The notes under the pieces were generated by a model that was not told where the DNA came from, did no database searches, and saw nothing but the letters and a program-made list of their open reading frames with translations. 64,000 bases of DNA, taken from Methylibium sp965279545. Lineage in GTDB: Bacteria; Pseudomonadota; Gammaproteobacteria; Burkholderiales; Burkholderiaceae_C. Below, piece by piece: positions 24,114-32,515 of the stretch. A program made the translations under genes and the position numbers. The stretch is from assembly GCF_965279545.1 (NCBI RefSeq), contig NZ_OZ257250.1:3658001-3722000 (forward strand). Direction: 5' to 3'. Each line of letters begins with the position of its first letter. Position 1 is the stretch's first letter.

Positions 24114-26261
24114 TCAGATCGCCAGCGGGTCCACGTCCACCGCCCAGCGCAACAGGCCCTTGTGTTCGGGCCGCCGGGCCTGCAGCAGGCCGGTCCACGA
24201 CGCGAGAAAGCGCTGCAGCGCCGGCCGCGAGGCCGACTCGACCAGCATCTGCGCCCGCTCCACGTCGGCCACGCGCTGCACCGTCAGCGGCACCGGCGGG
24301 TAGAGCGCGATCTGCTGCTGCGCGGCGAGCGCGCCGGCCTCCTCGCTCACGGCCTGCAGCCAGGCCTGCGCCACCGCCTGGCTGCGCGCGTCGGCCCGCA
24401 GCAGCGCCAGGTGGGAGTACGGCGGCAGGCCGGCGGAGCGGCGCTCGGCGAGCTGGGCCTGCGCGAAGGCGGCGTAGTCGTGCGACCGCAGCGCCGCATA
24501 CAGCGCATGCTGCGGATGCCAGGTCTGCACCCACATCTCGGCGCGCGCAGCCTGCCGGGCGTCGCGGCCGGCGCGCCCGGCCGCCTGCAGCAGCAGGGCG
24601 AACAGGCGTTCCGGCGCGCGGAAGTCGCTGCTGAACAGCGCCGCGTCGGGGTTGATCGCCGCGACCAGCGTCATGTGCCGGAAGTCATGGCCCTTGGCGA
24701 TCATCTGCGTGCCGACCAGCACGTCCACCTCGCCGGCATGCACGCGCGCCAGTTCGGCCTCGAGCGCGCCGCTGCGCCGCGTGGTGTCGGCGTCGATGCG
24801 GGCGATCCGGGCGCCGGGCAGGGCCTGTGCGAGTTGCTCCTCGAGCCGTTCGGTGCCGCGGCCCAGCGGCTGGATGTCGGCGTTGCCGCAGTCCGGGCAG
24901 GCGCGGGGCACGCGTTCGCTGAGGCCGCAGTGGTGGCAGCGCAGCGTGCGGTCGAGCTTGTGGAACACGCGCCAGGCGCTGCAGTGCGGGCAGGCGCTCT
25001 TCCAGCCGCACTCGGTGCAATGCAGCACGGGCGCGTAGCCACGGCGGTTGAGCAGCACCAGGCTCTGCTCGCCGCGTTCGAGCCGCTCGCCGAGCGCACC
25101 CAGCAGCGCGGGCGAGAGCGGGCTGGCGCGCAGCACTTCCTTGGGCAGCCGGCCCATGTCGACCAGCCGCAGCGCCGGCAGCGCGCCGCCGCCGATGCGC
25201 GCGGCCATCGTCAGCCGGCGGTAGCGGCCGGCGCCGCCGTCCGCCGCCGGCAGCGCGTTGTGCCAGCTTTCCAGCGAGGGCGTTGCCGAGCCCAGCAGCA
25301 CCGGCACCTGCTCGATGCGCCCGCGCACCACCGCCAGGTCGCGCGCCGAGTAGCGCGCGCCCTCCTGCTGCTTGTAGGAAGGGTCGTGCTCCTCGTCGAC
25401 GATCAGCAGGCCCAGCCGCGGCAGCGGCGCGAACACCGCCAGCCGCGTGCCGAGCACCAGGTCGGCTTCGCCGAGCAGCACCATCAGCCAGTGCTTCAGG
25501 CGGCGTGCCGGCGTCAGGCCGCTGTGCAGCGACACCACGCGCCGGCCCGGAAAGCGCTCCATGAAGCGCGCCTCCAGTTGCGGTGTCAGGTTGATCTCGG
25601 GCACCAGCACCAGGGCCTGGCGGCCGGCCTCGACGACGCGCTGCGCCTCGCGCAGGTAGACCTCGGTCTTGCCGCTGCCGGTGCTGCCGTGCAGCAGCGT
25701 CACGCCCGGCGCGTCGGTGGCGGCGCTCAGCGTCTGCAGCACCAGCGCCTGTTCGGCGCTGGGCTCCGGCAACGGGGCGCTTTCGCCGCTGGGCGGCACG
25801 AGCCGGGCGTGCAGGCGCTTGAGCCGCCGGCCCAGCTGGGCGCTGCTCAGATGGCGCAGCTCGGGCGGCAGCACCGCGAGCGCGACCTCGCCCGGGCTGC
25901 GCTGGTAGTAGCTGGCGGCAAAGGCAACCAGTTCCCGCCAGGCGGCCGGCAGCGGCGGCAGCACGTCCAGCACCGCGGCCACCTCGCGCAGGACCACGCC
26001 CTCGGGCAGGGTGCCGGCAGCGTCCGCGGCGGCGTCCCAGACCACGCCCAGCACTTCGCGGCGCCCCAAGGGCACCCTCAGCAAGCTGCCTGGAGCGAGC
26101 GGGCGCTCGCTCAGATAGTCGAGCGCTGCCTGCAGGCCGCTGTGCGCCGGCGTGTCGACGACCACCGGCACCCGCGTCGGCGCGATCGTGCTGGCGCTGA
26201 GCTCGATGGCGGGAACGGCTGTCGACGCAACCGAGGCCCTGGATGGAGTCGACTTGCCCAA
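24114..26261 (-). CDS. priA: Primosomal replication protein N' (helicase)
   Basis: A 715-residue SF2 helicase that restarts stalled forks. The N-terminal DNA-binding domain (VVVDTPAHSGLQAALDY) is followed by Walker A GSTGSGKTEVYL and DEEH box IVDEEHDPSYKQQEG. Zinc cysteines sit in CTECGWKSACPHC and LRCHHCGLSERVPRACPDCG, and helicase motifs VGTQMIAKGHDF and LLQAAGRAGRD follow. The N-terminal 25 residues (MGKSTPSRASVAS...) look non-conserved, so a later start is possible. It follows hemE on the same strand after a 346-base gap. Confidence 0.96.
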   Translation of the reverse strand: MGKSTPSRASVASTAVPAIELSASTIAPTRVPVVVDTPAHSGLQAALDYLSERPLAPGSLLRVPLGRREVLGVVWDAAADAAGTLPEGVVLREVAAVLDVLPPLPAAWRELVAFAASYYQRSPGEVALAVLPPELRHLSSAQLGRRLKRLHARLVPPSGESAPLPEPSAEQALVLQTLSAATDAPGVTLLHGSTGSGKTEVYLREAQRVVEAGRQALVLVPEINLTPQLEARFMERFPGRRVVSLHSGLTPARRLKHWLMVLLGEADLVLGTRLAVFAPLPRLGLLIVDEEHDPSYKQQEGARYSARDLAVVRGRIEQVPVLLGSATPSLESWHNALPAADGGAGRYRRLTMAARIGGGALPALRLVDMGRLPKEVLRASPLSPALLGALGERLERGEQSLVLLNRRGYAPVLHCTECGWKSACPHCSAWRVFHKLDRTLRCHHCGLSERVPRACPDCGNADIQPLGRGTERLEEQLAQALPGARIARIDADTTRRSGALEAELARVHAGEVDVLVGTQMIAKGHDFRHMTLVAAINPDAALFSSDFRAPERLFALLLQAAGRAGRDARQAARAEMWVQTWHPQHALYAALRSHDYAAFAQAQLAERRSAGLPPYSHLALLRADARSQAVAQAWLQAVSEEAGALAAQQQIALYPPVPLTVQRVADVERAQMLVESASRPALQRFLASWTGLLQARRPEHKGLLRWAVDVDPLAI

Positions 26262-26607
26262 GGAATCTCAAACTCTTATCAAGGAAAGCGGCCAAGCTGT
26301 TGATTCAGCAGGGGTTTTGGAGCTATCCACCTGGCCTGTGGAAAACTTTGTGGGAAACCTGCGCACATGCACGCTAACTGCTTGATAGCACAGGCCGTCG
26401 CTTGCGCTGACGCTTTCGAAGGCAGAAAAATGTCTTTATATGAATCAATGACTTAGCGCACGCACCGTTCGAAAGACTGCTGCGCTGCAACAGCCTCATC
26501 GCGGTGCAGGGCTTGACACGCTTCTGGGGATAAGTCGGGCCTCCCGGGCATCGTTCGCGGGTAAACCCGGCTTGCCGGCAGCGGCAGGCGACACCTGGAA
26601 ACCTGGC
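26262..26607. other. Intergenic region between hemE and priA with DnaA-box-like sequences
   Basis: 346 bases, less GC-rich than its surroundings, with no supportable gene. It holds three 9-mers close to the DnaA box: CTATCCACC (26323-26331), TGTGGAAAA (26337-26345) and TGTGGGAAA (26349-26357), and an AT-rich stretch TGTCTTTATATGAATCAATG near 26430. A priA promoter probably lies here. Confidence 0.5.
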
Positions 26608-27720
26608 TCAGACCCCGGCCTCGCGTTGCTGCCGCGAATGCGCGTGCACGGCATCGACCAGCACGCTCACGCTCTCGGGCGGCGTGTGCTGGCTGATGCC
26701 GTGCCCGAGGTTGAAGACGTGCCCCGCGCCTGCGGCCGGCGGACCGAAGCTCTCCAGCGTGCGCGCCACCTCGGCGCGGATCTGCTCGGGTTCGGCGAAC
26801 AGCACGTTCGGGTCCAGGTTGCCCTGCAGCGCCACGCGGTCGCCGACGCGCGCGCGTGCCGCGCCGAGGTTCACCGTCCAGTCCAGGCCCACCACGTCGC
26901 AGCCACTGGCCGCAATGGCCTCCAGCCACAGCCCGCCGCCCTTGGTGAACACGATCTGCGGCACGCGAAAACCGTCGTGCTCCTTCTTCAGCCGGCGCAG
27001 CACGCGCTCGGTGTAGGCCAGGCTGAAGCGCTGGAAGGCGCCGTCGGCCAGCACGCCACCCCAGCTGTCGAAGATCATCACCGCCTGCGCGCCGGCCTCG
27101 ATCTGCGCATTGAGATAAGCGGCCACCGCATCGGCGTTGACTTCGAGGATGCGGTGCATCAGGTCGGGCCGCCGGTACAGCAGGGTCTTGACCAGCCGGT
27201 AGTCGTCGCTGCCCGCGCCTTCGACCATGTAGCAGGCCAGCGTCCACGGGCTGCCCGAGAAGCCGATCAGCGGCACGCGGCCCGGCACGCCGCCCGGCGC
27301 CAGCGCGCGCCGGATCGACGCCACGGCATCGAACACGTAGCGCAGCTTGGCCATGTCGGGCACCTGCAGCTTGGCCACGTCGGCCTCGTCGCGCAGCGGG
27401 TGCGCGAAGCGCGGGCCCTCGCCCTGCGCGAAGCTCAGGCCCAGGCCCATCGCGTCGGGCACGGTCAGGATGTCGCTGAACAGGATGGCCGCGTCGAGCG
27501 GGTAGCGGTCCAGCGGCTGCAGCGTCACCTCGGTGGCGTACTGCGGGTTGGTGGCCAGGCCCATGAAGCTGCCGGCCTTGGCGCGCGTGTCGCGGTACTC
27601 GCTCAGGTAGCGGCCGGCCTGGCGCATCAGCCACACCGGCGTCGCGTCGGTCGGCAGGCGCAGGCAGGCGCGCAGGAAGCGGTCGTTGGCCAGCGGCGGC
27701 AAGGAGGGGGCGGCAGTCAT
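26608..27720 (-). CDS. hemE: Uroporphyrinogen decarboxylase
   Basis: A 370-residue cytoplasmic enzyme converting uroporphyrinogen III to coproporphyrinogen III in heme synthesis. The N-terminal signature PVWLMRQAGRYLSEYR (residues about 28-43) contains the substrate-binding Arg residues. FSDILTVPDAMGLGL, GFSGSPWTLACYMVEG and the C-terminal FNLGHGISQHTPPESV are all conserved. It is divergent from creB across 36 bases. Confidence 0.97.
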   Translation of the reverse strand: MTAAPSLPPLANDRFLRACLRLPTDATPVWLMRQAGRYLSEYRDTRAKAGSFMGLATNPQYATEVTLQPLDRYPLDAAILFSDILTVPDAMGLGLSFAQGEGPRFAHPLRDEADVAKLQVPDMAKLRYVFDAVASIRRALAPGGVPGRVPLIGFSGSPWTLACYMVEGAGSDDYRLVKTLLYRRPDLMHRILEVNADAVAAYLNAQIEAGAQAVMIFDSWGGVLADGAFQRFSLAYTERVLRRLKKEHDGFRVPQIVFTKGGGLWLEAIAASGCDVVGLDWTVNLGAARARVGDRVALQGNLDPNVLFAEPEQIRAEVARTLESFGPPAAGAGHVFNLGHGISQHTPPESVSVLVDAVHAHSRQQREAGV

Positions 27721-27756
27721 CGGGCGATTATCGCGGCCCTATCATCGGCGCCGACC

Positions 27757-28524
27757 ATGGCCCGCGCGCAGATCCTGATCGTCGAAGACGAACCCGGCAT
27801 CGCCGACACGCTGAGCTACGCCCTGCGCACCGAAGGCTTCGAGCCGCTGTGGTGCGCCACCGGCGAGGCGGCCTTGCAGCACCTGCCGCCGCAGGCGCCG
27901 GCCCCGGCGCTGGTGATCCTGGACGTGGGCCTGCCCGACCTGAACGGCTTCGAGCTCTTCAAGCGCATCCGCGAGCGCGCGGCGGATCTGCCCGTGGTGT
28001 TTCTCACCGCGCGCAGCGACGAGATCGACCGCGTGGTGGGCCTCGAACTCGGCGCCGACGACTACGTGGCCAAGCCCTTCTCGCCGCGCGAGCTGGTGGC
28101 GCGCGTGCGCACCGTGCTGCGCCGGACGGCGCGCGCCGCCGCGGCATCACCGCCGCCGTTGCTGCTCACCACGGCCGCCGCGGTCCCGCCGACATCGGCC
28201 CCCGCCGTGCCTTCGCCGATCGAGGTCGACGACGGCCGCCGCCGCATCCGCTACTACGGCCGGCCGCTGGAGCTGTCGCGCTACGAGTACGGCCTGCTGA
28301 AGACCCTGGCCGAGCGGCCGGGCCACGTCTACACCCGCGACGTGCTGCTCGAGAGGGTGTGGGACGACCCCGGCGACAGCTTCGACCGCACCGTGGACGC
28401 CCACGTGAAGACGCTGCGCGCCAAGCTCAAGGCGGTGGCGCCCACGCTGGAGCCCATCCGCACGCACCGCGGCAGCGGCTACGCGCTGGCCGAAGACCTG
28501 CCGGCTTCATTGCCTGCCGCGTGA
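27757..28524 (+). CDS. creB: Response regulator CreB
   Basis: A 255-residue OmpR-class regulator. The receiver domain (residues 4-118) has EDE acidic residues, phospho-acceptor Asp in LVILDVGLPDLNG, T in FLTARSDE and K in AKPFSPREL. An Ala/Pro-rich linker (about 125-152) leads to the winged helix with ELSRYEYGLLKTLAERPG and DRTVDAHVKTLRAKL. The DVGLPDLNGFELFKRIR segment fits CreB. A TATCAT -10-like sequence lies upstream. The stop TGA overlaps an ATG that opens the 78-base tandem repeat before creC. Confidence 0.9.
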   Translation: MARAQILIVEDEPGIADTLSYALRTEGFEPLWCATGEAALQHLPPQAPAPALVILDVGLPDLNGFELFKRIRERAADLPVVFLTARSDEIDRVVGLELGADDYVAKPFSPRELVARVRTVLRRTARAAAASPPPLLLTTAAAVPPTSAPAVPSPIEVDDGRRRIRYYGRPLELSRYEYGLLKTLAERPGHVYTRDVLLERVWDDPGDSFDRTVDAHVKTLRAKLKAVAPTLEPIRTHRGSGYALAEDLPASLPAA

Positions 28525-28679
28525 TGAGCCGGCGCCGGGCCGCCCCCAAGCCGGCGAGCGCCCCCGTGGGGGGGCAGGCCCGCAGGGCCGTGGGGGCCCA
28601 AATGAGCCGGCGCCGGGCCGCTCCCAAGCCGGCGAGCGCCCCCCTGGGGGGCAGGCCCGCAGGGCCGTGGGGGCCCCAT
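28524..28679 (+). repeat. Tandem duplication of dispersed repeat C (2 x 78 bases)
   Basis: Two units starting ATGAGCCGGCGCCGGGCCGC at 28524 and 28602, differing at a few bases. Each contains AAGCCGGC, a GCCCCC/GGGGGGC hairpin and GGCCCGCAGGGCC. They fill the creB-creC gap exactly. The period of 78 equals 26 codons and the frame opened by each ATG stays open to 28682, giving a possible 52-residue peptide coupled to both neighbours. Peptide production is doubtful. Confidence 0.85.
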
Positions 28680-30175
28680 TGACCAAGCGCAACCGCATCT
28701 TCATCGGCATCCTGCTCGCCTATGCGCTGGGCGTGGTGCTGCTGCTGTGGCGGCTGGTGGGCGACATCGACCCGCGCTACCGCGAGTCGGCCGAGGAATC
28801 GCTGGTGGAAACGGCGCACCTGATGGCGAGCTGGATCGAGTCGCGCTCCAGCGAGGAGGGCCTCGCGATCGACGCGCTGCGCCCGGTGTTCCGCGCGCTC
28901 TACGCGCGCGAGTTCAAGGCCGACATCTTCGGTTTCGAGAAGACCCGCGTCGAACTGCGCGCGACGGTGGTCGACCGCGAGGGGCGCGTGCTGTTCGATT
29001 CCATGGGCCGGTACGAGGGGGCCGACCACTCGCAGTGGCGCGACGTGCGGCTGGCGCTGGCCGGCGAGTACGGCGCCCGCACCTCGGCCGACGTGGACGG
29101 CGACCCGCACACCTCGGTGATGTACGTGGCCGCGCCCATCGTCATCGGCGGCGAGATCGTGGGCGCCGTGTCGGTGGGCAAGCCGGTGCAGAGCTTCGGC
29201 CAGTTCGTGGAGAAGGCGCGCCGCCGCACGCTGCTGGTGGGCGCCACCTCGGTGGCCGCGGTGCTGCTGCTGGTGTTGATCGTCTCGGTGTGGCTGGTGC
29301 GGCCCTTCGGGCTGGTGAGCGACCTGTGGCGCTACGTGCGCACGCAGCGCAGCCTGAGCCTGCGGCGGCTGGGCCGCCGCACCCTGGGCGCGCTGGGCGC
29401 CGCCTTCGACGAGATGCGCGACGCGCTGGCCGGCCGCAACTACGTGGCCGACTACGTGCAGACGCTCACGCACGAGCTGAAGAGCCCGCTGTCGGCCATC
29501 CGCGGCGCGGCCGAACTGCTGAACGACGAGCCCGCGATGCCCGAGGCCGACCGCCAGCGCTTCCTGGGCAACATCCAGCGCGAGACGCTGCGCATCCAGG
29601 AGCTGGTGGACCGCATGATGGAGCTGGCCGCGCTGGAATCACGCCGCCAGATCGAGCACCCCGAGGCCGTGGCCCTGCGCCCCCTGCTGGACGAGCTGGC
29701 CGCCAGCGCGCAGCCGGTGGCCGCGGCGCGGCGCATCGAGGTGGTGGTGCTGCCCGTGAGCGGCGATGGCGATGAGACGGAGGCCGTCGTGGAAGGCGAC
29801 GCGCTGCTGCTGCGCCGTGCCATCGGCAACCTGCTCGACAACGCCATCGACTTCTCACCCACCGGCGGCCGCGTGACGCTGCAACTCGCGACCCACGGCC
29901 AACGCGGCGGCAGCGTCGACATCATCGTGCGCGACCAGGGCCCCGGCATCCCCGACTACGCCGACGACAAGGTGTTCGAGCGCTTCTACTCGCTGGCGCG
30001 GCCGCACTCGCAGAAGAAGAGCACGGGGCTGGGACTGGCGTTCGTGAAGGAGATTGCGGAGCTGCACCGGGGGCGGGTGAGTCTGCGGAATGCGGGAGGT
30101 GGGGTGGGGGCAGTGGCGACGTTGGGGTTGCCTCGGGCAGTCGGGAGTGGCCGGAGCGTGGAGGCCGATACGTAG
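28679..30175 (+). CDS. creC: Sensor histidine kinase CreC
   Basis: A 498-residue inner-membrane kinase. Membrane segments at residues about 6-24 and 186-207 enclose a periplasmic CreC-type sensor domain (FKADIFGFEKTRVELRATVVD). A HAMP-like linker follows, then H-box LTHELKSPLSAIRG, N-box AIGNLLDNAIDFS, G1 VRDQGPGIP and G2 GLGLAFVKEI. It phosphorylates CreB. The TTG at 28679 (or GTG at 28667) is the only plausible start because the repeat occupies the upstream gap. The ATP domain overlaps nothing downstream; a lower-GC island starts right after. Confidence 0.9.
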   Translation: MTKRNRIFIGILLAYALGVVLLLWRLVGDIDPRYRESAEESLVETAHLMASWIESRSSEEGLAIDALRPVFRALYAREFKADIFGFEKTRVELRATVVDREGRVLFDSMGRYEGADHSQWRDVRLALAGEYGARTSADVDGDPHTSVMYVAAPIVIGGEIVGAVSVGKPVQSFGQFVEKARRRTLLVGATSVAAVLLLVLIVSVWLVRPFGLVSDLWRYVRTQRSLSLRRLGRRTLGALGAAFDEMRDALAGRNYVADYVQTLTHELKSPLSAIRGAAELLNDEPAMPEADRQRFLGNIQRETLRIQELVDRMMELAALESRRQIEHPEAVALRPLLDELAASAQPVAAARRIEVVVLPVSGDGDETEAVVEGDALLLRRAIGNLLDNAIDFSPTGGRVTLQLATHGQRGGSVDIIVRDQGPGIPDYADDKVFERFYSLARPHSQKKSTGLGLAFVKEIAELHRGRVSLRNAGGGVGAVATLGLPRAVGSGRSVEADT

Positions 30176-30204
30176 TGCTTCAAGTGACTCACCGACGCCC
30201 TGCA

Positions 30205-30660
30205 TCATCGAATGTTCTGTGCGGCGCACTTGGCAACTATTCGCGCCAGTTCCTCGCCATGTACCAAGTGATCCAGTCGCACGTAGCGATGCAGTCCATT
30301 CTTCTTCGCGATCCCCGCCTTTTCTGTTGGACCGCAGTACAGAACGTCGTACTCCGACGTGTAACAGTAGATGAGAACCACCAAGACGTCATCTGCACGA
30401 GCCGCAGCGCGGACTTCGGCGAACGCATACTTTCCATAACGGACGATTCGGCTTGAAGACCATCCCTTGACCTGAACGGAGCGGTTGCGACCATCGCGAG
30501 TCCAATGTCCATCGATGTGCTGAGCTCCGCGCGCTTGTCGCTCCATCCCGAAGCGTTCCTCGGCAATGATCTCGGCAGCCATCCCGACGACGTTGCTGTC
30601 GTAGTCACCGAGGAGTGTTGCCCGACGAACAATGTCAAGCGCTTCAGCAATTCGATCCAT
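30205..30660 (-). CDS. Hypothetical protein with possible PD-(D/E)XK-like core
   Basis: A 151-residue cytoplasmic protein not assigned to a family with certainty. The N-terminal helix MDRIAEALDIVRRATLL is followed by AAEIIAEERFGMERQ, and then HIDGHWTRDGRNRSVQVKGWSS. The order Glu, Asp and V-Q-V-K resembles the core of restriction-endonuclease-like folds, but the spacing was judged by eye only. The C-terminal half contains VLIYCYTSEYDVLYCGP. It lies 83 bases downstream of the HDAC-family gene on the same strand and shares its lower GC content, so it was probably acquired with it. Confidence 0.65.
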   Translation of the reverse strand: MDRIAEALDIVRRATLLGDYDSNVVGMAAEIIAEERFGMERQARGAQHIDGHWTRDGRNRSVQVKGWSSSRIVRYGKYAFAEVRAAARADDVLVVLIYCYTSEYDVLYCGPTEKAGIAKKNGLHRYVRLDHLVHGEELARIVAKCAAQNIR

Positions 30661-30743
30661 ATCGCCTCTGAATTGGCTACATCAGTGTCATTGTCAGATG
30701 CCGCCCGATGTCAGCGCATCGAATCGACGCCGGCGCCCCAACG

Positions 30744-31604
30744 TCAAGCATCAAGTGCCTGCGCCCTGCAGTAGGTCGCATGACAGGCCCTCATTGTGTT
30801 GTCGTGGATGTCCAGCACCTTGCGCAAGGGTTGCTGGTAACCGCCCGCAAGATTCCAAGCCACGGGGAGTCCTAGGGCACACAGGCCCCGAAACACCGCC
30901 TCGTCACGTCGAAACAACTGCTCGGTGGTTAGCCAGCCGCCCAGCGGATCTAGAACATGCGGATCGGCGCCCGCTTGGTACAGGACGAGATCACAGTCTG
31001 CGAAGCCAGCGGTGATGCCAGGGATAGCACCCAGGAAGCTCTCTGCCGACTCAGTAGTGCCGAACTCATACACCGGGCTGTAATGGTGCACCCAGGCGCT
31101 TGCTCCGAGTTGATTGATGATGTCTTCAGTGCCGTCCCCCCAATGCTGATCGAAGTCGAGGATGCCGATCTTTTGCACCAGACCTTCATGGCGCAGCACA
31201 GCGGCAGTCACCATCAGACCATTGAACGTGCAGTACCCGGCTCCCAAACTCCAGTGGGCATGATGAAAACCAGAACACGGCGCAACAGCAACTCGTCGGT
31301 TCACGATCGCGGCGCGGCTCGCGGCCAGCATCGCGCCGGTTGTGAAGGGTAAGGACTCGGCCACGGCAGGTATGCGGTTGCGAAAGCCATTATCGACACG
31401 ACAATTTAAGACGTCCTCGACATAGCTGCGATCGTGGGACATGCAGAACTGATCAACCGTCACCGGATGCGGCTCTGATAACTTGATCATGCCCTCCAAC
31501 TTCAACCACGAATTAACCACCTCGGCCGGCTTCCCTGCCGACGGTGAAAAACTACATGCATTGGCCACCATACGGCCCGTGAAGAACACCGGAACTTGGT
31601 CCAT
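30744..31604 (-). CDS. Histone-deacetylase-family hydrolase
   Basis: A 286-residue zinc hydrolase of the HDAC/acetylpolyamine amidohydrolase superfamily. GFHHAHWSLGAGYCTFNGL carries the catalytic His pair. DFDQHWGDGTEDI supplies zinc ligands Asp and His, and YQAGADPHVLDPLGGW the second ligand Asp. NLAGGYQQ matches the transition-state Tyr region (GGYQ). It is shorter than typical members (about 300-350) but all catalytic parts are present. AAAGGAGGT sits eight bases before the ATG, a very strong ribosome site. The substrate (acetyl-lysine, acetylpolyamine or other amide) is not deducible. Divergent from the WYL regulator. Confidence 0.88.
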   Translation of the reverse strand: MDQVPVFFTGRMVANACSFSPSAGKPAEVVNSWLKLEGMIKLSEPHPVTVDQFCMSHDRSYVEDVLNCRVDNGFRNRIPAVAESLPFTTGAMLAASRAAIVNRRVAVAPCSGFHHAHWSLGAGYCTFNGLMVTAAVLRHEGLVQKIGILDFDQHWGDGTEDIINQLGASAWVHHYSPVYEFGTTESAESFLGAIPGITAGFADCDLVLYQAGADPHVLDPLGGWLTTEQLFRRDEAVFRGLCALGLPVAWNLAGGYQQPLRKVLDIHDNTMRACHATYCRAQALDA

Positions 31605-31645
31605 CCTTCGTTACCTCCTTTCATCGGTAGCATGCCTGTGCAGGT

Positions 31646-31662
31646 GTCTCACGGGATGAGAC
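31646..31662. promoter_or_regulatory. Palindromic operator between the HDAC and WYL genes
   Basis: GTCTCA (31646-31651), five bases CGGGA, TGAGAC (31657-31662): a perfect inverted repeat of six-base arms in the 93-base gap between divergent starts. Position and symmetry suit binding by the dimeric WYL regulator transcribed from one side. Confidence 0.6.
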
Positions 31663-31697
31663 GCTGACGCCGTAGCATGGTCCGAGGAGACTTCAGC

Positions 31698-32342
31698 ATG
31701 AGCCAAGCCGAGCGCATTTCCCGCATCCATTTCTTGCTCAAAGCCAAGGATGTCGTCAGTCTCCGGGAGATGACGGAGACGTTCGAGGTATCGCGCGCCA
31801 CGCTGATGCGCGACATCGAACTGATGCGGGATCGACTCGGAGCGCCGGTTGTCTACGATGCAACCGCGAAGGGCTACAGGTTGAATCCGAACGCCCGGAC
31901 GGGTGAACGTGTTGATGTCTTGCCGGGTTTCTGGCTGACTGCCAAGGAAGGCTACGCCTTTCTCACGATGTTCAATGTGCTCAAGGCGATAGACCCTGGT
32001 TTTTTGATGTACTTCCTGCTTCCGATTCGATCACTGTTAAAGCGGCTGCTGTCGGCGCAGGAATTCACGACGTGGAGTCTCGACGAGAAAGTCGCGATTG
32101 ATCTCCCGGAGTTCGCGCCGAGCCATCGCCGAGATCTCCGTCCGCTATTTGAAGCGCTAGTTCGGGGCGAGCAGGTTCGCTTGAGCTGGCAAGTGAATCA
32201 AGCGTCATTGCGAGATTTCGTTTGTCATGTGAATCGGTTGACACTGACTCAGCGGGGTTGGATAGCGACCATGACTCCAAGTGATGGCATAGCGATCAAC
32301 GTGCCGTTGATCGACATCGTCGACTGTCGAGGTACTGATTAG
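31698..32342 (+). CDS. HTH and WYL-domain transcriptional regulator
   Basis: A 214-residue YafY/DeoR-type regulator. The N-terminal winged helix (MSQAERISRIHFLLKAKDVV, SLREMTETFEVSRATLMRDIELMRDRL) is followed by YDATAKGYRLNPN and a shortened WYL domain. The usual WYL tripeptide region reads RGWIATM, so the Tyr and Leu are replaced. GAGGAGA precedes the ATG. WYL regulators sense ligands such as nucleotides or ssDNA and often repress phage-defence genes; here the likely target is its own divergent promoter and the HDAC operon. Base composition is lower in GC than the flanks. Confidence 0.85.
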   Translation: MSQAERISRIHFLLKAKDVVSLREMTETFEVSRATLMRDIELMRDRLGAPVVYDATAKGYRLNPNARTGERVDVLPGFWLTAKEGYAFLTMFNVLKAIDPGFLMYFLLPIRSLLKRLLSAQEFTTWSLDEKVAIDLPEFAPSHRRDLRPLFEALVRGEQVRLSWQVNQASLRDFVCHVNRLTLTQRGWIATMTPSDGIAINVPLIDIVDCRGTD

Positions 32343-32515
32343 CGACTCAAAGCACTCGTTTAAATGAAGGCTTGGGGCCGGGTGATCGAAAGCCGATCGT
32401 GTTCAGGCTTCACGCCAACTTCACACAAGCCACTGCTGTCTTCCTCATCCCTTCTTGCACGCCGCGCATCCTGAACTCGTGCCCACCTCGCGGCACGTCG
32501 CCTCAGGAGCCCGCC

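Noticed and set aside
26323..26357. Possible replication origin
   Set aside because: Only three imperfect DnaA-like boxes, no dnaA, dnaN, gidA or parAB nearby and no long AT-rich unwinding region.
30184..30210. Third copy of dispersed repeat A (GACTCACCGACGCCCTGC)
   Set aside because: Only about 18 bases resemble the start of the element; the palindromic core is missing.
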